This document shows, one piece after another, positions 58,016 to 64,000 of a stretch of DNA of 64,000 nt; the stretch's first letter is position 1; each line of letters opens with the position of its first letter. Source of the DNA: Burkholderia pyrrocinia. GTDB lineage: Bacteria > Pseudomonadota > Gammaproteobacteria > Burkholderiales > Burkholderiaceae. Both the position numbers and the translations under genes were made by a program. The stretch is taken from assembly GCF_003330765.1 (NCBI RefSeq), contig NZ_CP024903.1:3286001-3350000 (forward strand). The letters run 5' to 3'. The notes beneath the pieces are model-generated. The model was not told where the DNA came from and searched no databases. It saw only the letters and a program-made list of their open reading frames with translations.

Positions 58016-58439
58016 CGGGGGATTCCGGTTGAGGGCCGAGCATGCCGGCGCGGGCCGCAGCGGCCGCGGGATGCATCGTGCCTATGCTAATCGGATTCCG
58101 GATGTCGCGCGGCGGCGTTCGATGTGCCGTGCACCTCCGCCGCGCCTTGGTGCTCAGATCACGTCGCGCGGTCGACGCGCATCGCGCTCGGTGCGGAGCG
58201 TGTGTGATTGCGACGCCGTCGGCCCGTGCAGGCGAGCGGTGCAACGGTCGTGCGACGCGTCGCGCTGGAGGCTGACGTGAAGGTGGACGGATAGCGGAAG
58301 TGCGGGCGGCGCGTGATGCGCGCCGCGTCGACACGAAGGACGAGGAGGACGTAAAACAGGCGCGCCGTCGTGCCGAACCGGCGCACGACGTCAAACGCGC
58401 GACGTGCGCCCGATCAGGTCAGGCTGCACGGGAGCGGAA
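58016..58439. other. Intergenic region upstream of GNAT and downstream of lipoprotein gene
   Basis: 424 bp. Two GC-rich hairpins were found, at 58306-58326 (GCGGCGCG/CGCGCCGC) and at 58381-58409. Small open frames across it have no recognisable features. Confidence 0.5.
58381..58409 (-). terminator. Hairpin, possible terminator of the lipoprotein gene
   Basis: GCGCACG (58381-58387) and CGTGCGC (58403-58409), about 30 bp past the lipoprotein stop; the stem extends further with one mismatch. Confidence 0.45.
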
Positions 58440-59087
58440 TCAATACGGCGACAACTGATTGCCGTTGATCTGCACGCGGTCGCCCGGCCGCAGGTTGCCC
58501 GGCGACTGCACGTCGAACGAACGCGTCGAGCCGTCGCTGACCTGCACGTCGATCCGGTAGCTGCTCGGCGGTTGCGCGGCGCCCATCTGCTGGCCGATCT
58601 GGTTGCCGGCGACCGCACCGCCGAGCGCGCCGATCACGGTGGCCGCATCGCGGCCGTGACCGCGGCCGACCTGGTTGCCGAGCACGCCGCCGATCAGCGC
58701 GCCGACGACGGTGCCGGCGACACCCGACGGGCCGACGGAGCCGTTGACCGGCCGGATGTTCGCGACCGTGCCGTACTGCGTGCCGTAGCCGTTCCCGTAC
58801 TGCTGTTGCTGATTGCCGTACTGGTCATACGGCTGCGACCCGTATTGCGGCTGGTTGCCGTACTGGTCGTACGGCTGCGGCGCCTGGTTCGGGTAGGCCG
58901 GTTGCGGCTGCACGTAGCCGGGCTGCGAATACGCGGGCTGCGCATAGCCTGGCTGCGCGTATTGCTGCTGCGGATAGCCCGGTTGCGCGCCGTAGTACCC
59001 CGGCGCGACGCAGGCGGTCAGCGGAAGCGCCGCCACGGCGACGAGCGAGGCGAACAGAACGGTCTTCGTGGAAGGCATGCGCATCAT
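58440..59087 (-). CDS. Glycine-zipper outer-membrane lipoprotein with Q/Y/P-rich repeats
   Basis: 215 residues from ATG 59087 (AGGA six bases upstream). Lipobox LTAC with C26. Residues about 30-105 consist of imperfect repeats of the form Q-P-G/A-Y and Y-G-N-Q. A glycine-zipper segment (VVGALIGGVLGNQVGRGHGRDAATVIGALGGAVAGNQIG, given here only by its bounds about 130-170) is followed by a C-terminal beta-rich part (QVSDGSTRSFDVQSPGNL). Rickettsia 17-kDa/SlyB-type proteins share the last two parts and help envelope integrity. The repeat tract is variable and may differ among strains. Confidence 0.85.
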   Translation of the reverse strand: MMRMPSTKTVLFASLVAVAALPLTACVAPGYYGAQPGYPQQQYAQPGYAQPAYSQPGYVQPQPAYPNQAPQPYDQYGNQPQYGSQPYDQYGNQQQQYGNGYGTQYGTVANIRPVNGSVGPSGVAGTVVGALIGGVLGNQVGRGHGRDAATVIGALGGAVAGNQIGQQMGAAQPPSSYRIDVQVSDGSTRSFDVQSPGNLRPGDRVQINGNQLSPY

Positions 59088-59552
59088 GATGTTTCCTGCT
59101 TCGGCAACGTGTCCGCCGACGGATTCCGGGACGGGTGGCGAACTCGGCGTGAGTATAAGGAATGGCCGGATGCGCGTCCGGTGTGGCCGGGTAACAACGT
59201 GTAAAGTCTGTTGCCGCGTAAATCGCCGGTCGGGCGGGGCGCTGAAGCGACGGCCGGCAACGGCGCGAGGCGGCCTCCGGACGCCCGTATTCCGGTGATG
59301 CCGCCGCTGCGCGGCGATCGGAATTTCCGCCGTTTTCACTGCGATCCAGCCCCATCGCCGCGCCAGCCCCGGCGGGCGCGCGCACCGCGCATCGCGAAAT
59401 CGAATGCGCGGCATCGCGACATTTAATTGGCCTCGGGTGGCGGCGTCCGATATCGTGGCCGGATTCCCTGCCAACGGTCGCGCCGCGCCGGCTGCGGTTC
59501 CGTCCCCTGTCCGCGCCGGTGTCGCGCAGCGACCGCCCCACGATTCCGAGCC
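59088..59552. other. Intergenic region between lipoprotein and amidohydrolase genes
   Basis: 465 bp between divergent genes; must hold both promoters. Frames crossing it are arginine-rich and unlikely to be genes. The frame of the amidohydrolase stays open back to 59427 but shows no conserved residues there. Confidence 0.5.
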
Positions 59553-60752
59553 ATGACCGATCGTATCTTCATCAACGCCGTCGACGCCGGCGGCCAGCCC
59601 ATCCATCTCGTCGTCAGTGACGGCCGCTTCACCGCGATCGGCGCCGATTGCGCGGCCGCGCCCGGTGCGGAAACGATCGACCTCGACGGCCGCGTCGTGC
59701 TGCCCGGCTTCGTCGACGGCCACATCCACCTCGACAAGAGCTTCGTCGGCGATCGCTGGGTGCCGCACGAATCGGTCGGCTCGCTGCGCGAGCGGCTCGT
59801 GGTCGAGAAGCGCCAGCTCGCGGCCGCACCGCCGATCGTCGAGCGCGCGAACGCGCTGATCGCGCAGGCCGCCGCATTCGGCACGGTCGCGATGCGCAGC
59901 CACGTCGACGTCGATGCGACGACCGGCCTGTCGAACCTGCAGGCCGTGATGGCCGCACGCGAGCAATGGCTCGGGATCGTCGACATCGAACTGGTCGCGT
60001 TTCCGCAGGCCGGCGTCGTGACGTGCCCGGGCACCGCCGAGATGCTCGATGCGGCCGTGCGCGAAGGCGCGGACGTGGTCGGCGGGATCGACCCGACGAC
60101 GCTCGACGGCGATGCGGACGGCCAGCTCGACATCGTGTTCGGCATCGCCGAGAAGCGCGGCGCGAAGATCGACATCCACCTGCACGAACCGGGCGAAACG
60201 GGCGTCGCGCAACTGCTGCGGATCGCGGCGCGCACGCGCGCGGCGGGGCTCGGCGGCCGCGTGAACGTGAGCCATGCGTATGCGCTCGGCCAGGTCGGTC
60301 ATGACGACGTCGAACGCACCGCGGCGGCACTGGCCGAAGCCGGCGTGTCGATCCTGACGAATGCGCCGGGCGACTGCGCGTTCCCGCCGGTGCAGCAGCT
60401 GCGCGATGCGGGCGTGCACGTGCTGGCGGGCAACGACAACATCCGCGACGCATGGTGGCCGTACGGCAACGGCGACATGCTGCAGCGCGCGATGATGGTC
60501 GGCTATCGATCGGGCTTCTACACCGACGAAGCCCTCGGCATCGCGCTCGACATGGCGACGCACGCAGGCGCGCGCGCGATCGGCAAGGAGAACTACGGAA
60601 TCGCGGTCGGCTGCGACGCGACGTTCGTTGCGGTGCGCGCACCGAATGCCGCGGCTGCCGTCGCAGGCGTGCCGGCCGAGCGCTGGGTGTTCCGCCGCGG
60701 CGAAAGCGATACGGGCGCGCCGTTCGCGCCCGCGCTGCGCTTCACCCGCTGA
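59553..60752 (+). CDS. CodA-like amidohydrolase (copy 1)
   Basis: 399 residues from ATG 59553. Metal-site motifs of the cytosine-deaminase branch: GFVDGHIHLDKSF, DIHLHEPGE (His and Glu), VSHAYALG and AGNDNIRDAWWPYG (Asp). The block MRSHVDVDATTGLSNLQAV and VAFPQAG are also typical. CodA deaminates cytosine or related rings, but members of this branch include deaminases and hydrolases for isocytosine, creatinine and triazines, so the substrate is unknown. A paralogue follows 76 bp downstream. Confidence 0.85.
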   Translation: MTDRIFINAVDAGGQPIHLVVSDGRFTAIGADCAAAPGAETIDLDGRVVLPGFVDGHIHLDKSFVGDRWVPHESVGSLRERLVVEKRQLAAAPPIVERANALIAQAAAFGTVAMRSHVDVDATTGLSNLQAVMAAREQWLGIVDIELVAFPQAGVVTCPGTAEMLDAAVREGADVVGGIDPTTLDGDADGQLDIVFGIAEKRGAKIDIHLHEPGETGVAQLLRIAARTRAAGLGGRVNVSHAYALGQVGHDDVERTAAALAEAGVSILTNAPGDCAFPPVQQLRDAGVHVLAGNDNIRDAWWPYGNGDMLQRAMMVGYRSGFYTDEALGIALDMATHAGARAIGKENYGIAVGCDATFVAVRAPNAAAAVAGVPAERWVFRRGESDTGAPFAPALRFTR

Positions 60753-60828
60753 CCGACCTGACCGACCTGACCGCGGGCACGGCACGCGCCGCGCCCGCTT
60801 CGCACTGACCGACCACACCGGAACCGAC

Positions 60829-62013
60829 ATGACCCACCTGCTGATCCGCAATGTCCGCACGAGCGCCGACGATGCGCTCGACATCCTGATCGAAGGCGAT
60901 CGCATCGCACGCGTCGGCCCGTCGCTCGACGTGCCCGCCGGCTGCGCGATCGAGGACGGTGCGGGCGCGCTCGCGCTGCCTGGCCTCGTCGAAGGCCACA
61001 CGCACCTCGACAAGACGCACTGGGGGATGCCGTGGTATCGCAACCAGGTCGGGCCGTGCCTCGTCGACCGGATCGAGAACGAGCGGCACTATCGCGCGAC
61101 GAGCGGCCATGACGCCGGCGTCGCGTCGCTCGCGCTGGCGCACGCGTTCCTCGCGGCCGGCACGACGCGCATCCGCACGCACGTCGACGTCGATACCGAG
61201 GCCGGGCTGCGGCATCTGCACGGCGTGCTCGCGACGCGCGAGACGCTGCGCGGGCAGGTCGACATCCAGATCGTCGCGTTTCCGCAATCGGGCGTGCTCA
61301 AGCGGCCGGGCACCGACGCGCTGCTGTCCGACGCGCTGGCCGCCGGCGCCGACCTGCTCGGCGGGCTCGACCCGTGCGCGATCGAAGGCGACCCGGTCGA
61401 GGCGGTGGACGTGCTGTTCGAGATCGCCGCACGCCACGGCCGCGGGCTCGACATCCACCTGCACGAGCGCGCGTCGATGGGCGCGTACTCGCTCGACCTG
61501 ATCCTGCAGCGCACGGCCGCGCTCGGCATGCAGGGGAAGGTCACGATCAGCCACGGGTTCTGTCTCGGCGACATCGCCGAACGCGAGCGCGACGCGCTGC
61601 TCGCGCGGATGGCCGAACTCGGCGTCGCGATCGTCACGACCGCGCCGGCGGCGGTGCCCGTGCCGCCGGTGGCCGCGTGCCGCGCGGCGGGCGTGACGGT
61701 CATCGGCGGCAACGACGGCGTGCGCGACACGTGGACGCCGTACGGTTCGCCCGACATGCTCGAGCGCGCAATGCTGATCGGCATGCGCAACGATTTCCGC
61801 CGCGACGATGCGCTCGAAGTCGCGCTCGACTGCGTAACGCACAGCGCGGCGCGCGGTTGCGGGTTCGCGGACTACGGGCTGCAGCCGGGCAGCCGCGCGG
61901 ACGTCGTGCTGGTCGATGCGCTGACGTTCGCCGAGGCCGTCGTCGCGCGGCCGGCGCGGCGTGTCGTCGTGTCGTCGGGGAAGATCGTCGCGCGCAACGG
62001 CGCGCTGGTCTGA
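60829..62013 (+). CDS. CodA-like amidohydrolase (copy 2)
   Basis: 394 residues. Motifs: GLVEGHTHLDKTHW, IRTHVDVDTEAGLRHL, DIHLHERASM, ISHGFCLGD and IGGNDGVRDTWTPYG. Homologous throughout to the upstream copy, though diverged (THL in place of IHL, for example). A short tandem repeat of CTGACCGAC at 60749-60773 lies between them. The two may form one multi-step or hetero-oligomeric system for N-heterocycles. No transporter is adjacent. Confidence 0.85.
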   Translation: MTHLLIRNVRTSADDALDILIEGDRIARVGPSLDVPAGCAIEDGAGALALPGLVEGHTHLDKTHWGMPWYRNQVGPCLVDRIENERHYRATSGHDAGVASLALAHAFLAAGTTRIRTHVDVDTEAGLRHLHGVLATRETLRGQVDIQIVAFPQSGVLKRPGTDALLSDALAAGADLLGGLDPCAIEGDPVEAVDVLFEIAARHGRGLDIHLHERASMGAYSLDLILQRTAALGMQGKVTISHGFCLGDIAERERDALLARMAELGVAIVTTAPAAVPVPPVAACRAAGVTVIGGNDGVRDTWTPYGSPDMLERAMLIGMRNDFRRDDALEVALDCVTHSAARGCGFADYGLQPGSRADVVLVDALTFAEAVVARPARRVVVSSGKIVARNGALV

Positions 62014-62069
62014 GCGAAGCGTCGCCCCGGTATGATCCGGCTTTCAGCCGGATTTCCCGGGAGACGACG

Positions 62070-62543
62070 ATGCGACGCACGACAGCGGCACGGGCCGCAC
62101 GATGGATGGCGGCGGTCCTGTTCGCCGCGACGGCCGCGCATGCGGCGGCGGCCGGCCCGAACGACGCGCAGCAGGAAGCCAATCGGCGGACCGTGCTCAC
62201 GTTCTACGAAAAAGGCTTGAACGACAAGGACGCGGACGCCGCGCTCGCGTATGTCGGCGATCGCTACGTGCAGCACAACCCGAACGCGGCCGACGGCCGC
62301 GACGGCTTCCGCAAGTTCGTCGCGTTCCTGCGCGACAAATATCCGCAGTCGCACAGCGAGATCAAGCGCTCGTTCGCCGACGGCGACTACGTGATCCTGC
62401 ACGTGCACGCGGTGCGTGAACCCGGCACGCGCGGCAGCGCGATCATGGACATCTTCCGGCTCGAGCACGGCAAGATCGTCGAGCACTGGGACGTCAACCA
62501 GCCCGTGCCCGGGCAGGCCGCGAACGGGAACACGATGTTCTGA
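62070..62543 (+). CDS. Exported SnoaL-like (NTF2-fold) protein
   Basis: 157 residues from ATG 62070 (GGGAG upstream). Signal peptide (AARWMAAVLFAATAAHAAAAG), then an NTF2-like domain: RTVLTFYEKGLNDKDADAAL, YVQHNPNAADGRDGF, and FRLEHGKIVEHWDVNQPV. This type resembles small exported SnoaL proteins that are common in Burkholderia. It follows the second amidohydrolase by 56 bp in the same direction. Confidence 0.85.
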   Translation: MRRTTAARAARWMAAVLFAATAAHAAAAGPNDAQQEANRRTVLTFYEKGLNDKDADAALAYVGDRYVQHNPNAADGRDGFRKFVAFLRDKYPQSHSEIKRSFADGDYVILHVHAVREPGTRGSAIMDIFRLEHGKIVEHWDVNQPVPGQAANGNTMF

Positions 62544-62548
62544 TGCGT

Positions 62549-62566
62549 TCGGGCTGTGCAGCCCGA
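62549..62566. terminator. Hairpin terminator between convergent SnoaL and LysR genes
   Basis: GGGCT/AGCCC-based inverted repeat (TCGGGCTG and CAGCCCGA arms) six bases past the SnoaL stop. Confidence 0.5.
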
Positions 62567-62589
62567 CTCCCGAATGAATGCCTCTTCGC

Positions 62590-63453
62590 TTACTGCCGCT
62601 CGAGATCCAGCATCGCCGAGAGCGTCTTCGTCAGCTCGCTGACCATCGGGTCGGCCGTCGGCCGATGCAGGATCGCGATGTCCATATGCTCGATTGGCGC
62701 GAAACCCTGCTTCGCAGTCAGCACGACGTGTTCGTCCGTCACGACGCGCGCGGGCAGCACGCTGATGCCGAGCCCGTCCGCGACGGCGGCCTGGATGCCG
62801 CTCAGGCTCGACGTCGTGAAGCTGATCCGCCAGCGGCGGCCGCGCTCCTCGATCGCCTTGATCATGTCGTCGCGGTAGAGCCCGCGCGGCGGAAACACGA
62901 CGATCGGCACCGGGTCGAGATCGATCGACGGATGCTTCGCGCTGTCGATCCAGCGCAGCTTCTCGGGCCAGCGCACGACGGCCTCGCGGCTGTCGCGCCG
63001 CTGCTTGATCAGCACGAGGTCGAGTTCGCCGCGGTCGTACGCGGCGCTGATGTCGCGGCTCAGCCCGCACATCACTTCGAGCTTGACCTGCGGATGCTCG
63101 CGCTTGAACGCGGCGAGCGCGTGGGTCGTGCGGCCCGCCGCGAAATCGTCGGGCACGCCGAGCCGGATCGTCAGCGCGACCGTGGCGCCCGACAGCGCTT
63201 CCAGCATCTCGTCGTTCAGCGCGAGCATCCGCCGCGCATAGCTGAGCACCGTCACGCCCGCATCGGTCGGCCGCACGTCGCGCGTGCCGCGGTCGAGCAG
63301 GCGGTGTCCGGCGATTTCCTCGAGCCGGCGCACCTTCTGGCTGACCGTCGACTGCGTCGAGTGCAGGCGCGCGGAGGCCGTCGTGAAGCTGCCGCAGTCG
63401 GCGACCATCACGAGCGCACGCAGCAGGTCGATGTCGAACAGGGGTCTATTCAT
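62590..63453 (-). CDS. LysR-family regulator
   Basis: 287 residues. HTH (VADCGSFTTASARLHSTQSTVSQKVRRLEE) and substrate-binding domain (LTIRLGVPDDFAAGRTTHAL...). It converges on the amidohydrolase cluster; no divergent target is present because the next upstream sequence is a broken ankyrin gene. Its targets may be the amidohydrolases or may lie elsewhere. Confidence 0.9.
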   Translation of the reverse strand: MNRPLFDIDLLRALVMVADCGSFTTASARLHSTQSTVSQKVRRLEEIAGHRLLDRGTRDVRPTDAGVTVLSYARRMLALNDEMLEALSGATVALTIRLGVPDDFAAGRTTHALAAFKREHPQVKLEVMCGLSRDISAAYDRGELDLVLIKQRRDSREAVVRWPEKLRWIDSAKHPSIDLDPVPIVVFPPRGLYRDDMIKAIEERGRRWRISFTTSSLSGIQAAVADGLGISVLPARVVTDEHVVLTAKQGFAPIEHMDIAILHRPTADPMVSELTKTLSAMLDLERQ

Positions 63454-63510
63454 TTATGCACTTTTTCGGATTCGAACATTTCATTTTCAAATGCGTGCGA
63501 CGATTTTTAA

Positions 63511-63750
63511 CATGACCGGACGCCGCGGGCAATCGCGGTTTCGCCGGACCCGGCGCGGCTGATCGCGACGCACGGCAATCACGTCGACACGGTGCGCACG
63601 CTGATCGACTCGGGCGTGAAGGTCGACCACGTGAACCGGCTCGGCTGGACCGCACTGCTGGAGGCGATCATGCTCGGCGATGGCAGCGAGCGATATGTGC
63701 GGATCGTGCAGTTCCTCGTCGACGGGCACGCGAACGTCAATCTGGCTCGA
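63511..63750 (+). pseudogene. Ankyrin-repeat protein remnant
   Basis: The frame ending in 63846 encodes two ankyrin-like units (HVDTVRTLIDSGVKVDHVN, RLGWTALLEAIMLGDG and RIVQFLVDGHANVNLA), typical of Burkholderia ankyrin proteins. Upstream the frame is closed by a stop near 63510, and after NVNLA the expected repeat does not continue. It looks like a fragment truncated on both sides. Confidence 0.6.
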
Positions 63751-64000
63751 TGCGGTATAGGTTGGGAGGCCAGTGCCGGGAATCGGTCTCGAACGATGCT
63801 CCGACTTCCTGTCGTATATCGACCTTCCCGGCTTGTGGATATCTGAACAAACATCCTCTCCGGCGGCTGTGCGTCTCGCAGGGTAAACACCTGAAATTTC
63901 GGTAACGTCAGCCAATTGTTCCAGTAAGAGGCACTATCTCGCCCTTCCTGCCAAATTTCACCCTCCGACTTCCGTCAATCCGTTACGCCTCCGTTTCCCC
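63751..64000. other. Gene-free tail of the window with altered composition
   Basis: About 250 bp with clearly lower GC than the rest. No recognisable coding pattern on either strand; the long minus-strand frame through 63487-63915 mostly mirrors the ankyrin fragment. It may mark the border of another segment beyond the window. Confidence 0.4.

Noticed and set aside
58159..58386. Small minus-strand frame upstream of the GNAT gene
   Set aside because: Arginine/threonine-rich translation, no ribosome site, overlaps hairpins.
60749..60773. Tandem CTGACCGAC repeats between the CodA-like genes considered as a CRISPR-like or regulatory array
   Set aside because: Only 2.8 units of 9 bp with no spacers; likely replication slippage.
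63487..63915. Minus-strand frame of 142 codons
   Set aside because: Mostly the reverse of the ankyrin fragment; no domain, no ribosome site.

Overview
This is a high-GC proteobacterial window whose gene content and protein sequences fit a Burkholderia (probably Burkholderia cepacia complex) replicon, most likely a secondary chromosome rich in catabolic and transport genes. That assignment rests on recognising protein families, not on a search. No rRNA, tRNA, CRISPR array, origin or phage was seen. The only clear mobile element is a lone TnpB-type IS200/IS605 gene. Two degraded genes are visible.

Layout. 1-1004: start of a two-membrane-segment Cache sensor. 1574-9021: glycolate locus glcDEFGB with divergent glcC, as in E. 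coli but without an adjacent permease. 9211-10704: nitronate monooxygenase fused to a helical domain. 10850-14250: lower-GC block with a GlxA/AraC-type regulator, an exported SnoaL-like protein, a Tat-exported DJ-1/PfpI protein and an SDR lacking the usual catalytic Tyr. 14586-22143: beta-galactoside locus (ABC importer, GH42 beta-galactosidase, divergent LacI regulator with a perfect operator palindrome). 22249-24162: GntR regulator divergent from OsmC and GST genes. 24242-33694: non-phosphorylative L-arabinose pathway (LysR, arabonate dehydratase, L-KDA dehydratase, L-arabinose dehydrogenase, AraFGH importer, lactonase); the last enzyme, alpha-ketoglutarate semialdehyde dehydrogenase, is not here.

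33873-44439: a ferulate module. A MarR regulator precedes feruloyl-CoA hydratase-lyase, vanillin dehydrogenase, feruloyl-CoA synthetase, an MFS transporter, a porin and a lipoprotein feruloyl esterase/tannase. Together these would free ferulate from esters, import it and convert it to vanillate. Two nearly identical inverted repeats, before the lyase and before the transporter, look like the MarR operators. The TnpB gene sits between vdh and fcs.

44516-46746: Lrp regulator, a decayed diaminopropionate ammonia-lyase and an M20 amidohydrolase. 46765-53688: GntR regulator, MFS transporter, a single-cysteine Asp/Glu-racemase-fold enzyme of arylmalonate-decarboxylase type, a dihydropyrimidinase-type hydrolase and two tandem exported NylB-like serine hydrolases. 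This is a plausible uncharacterised catabolic unit. 53747-57431: class-III aminotransferase and a Tat-exported GH28 polygalacturonase. 57506-63453: GNAT acetyltransferase, glycine-zipper lipoprotein, two tandem CodA-like amidohydrolases, an exported SnoaL-like protein and a LysR regulator. 63511-63750: ankyrin-repeat remnant, after which composition shifts and no gene is seen to the window end.
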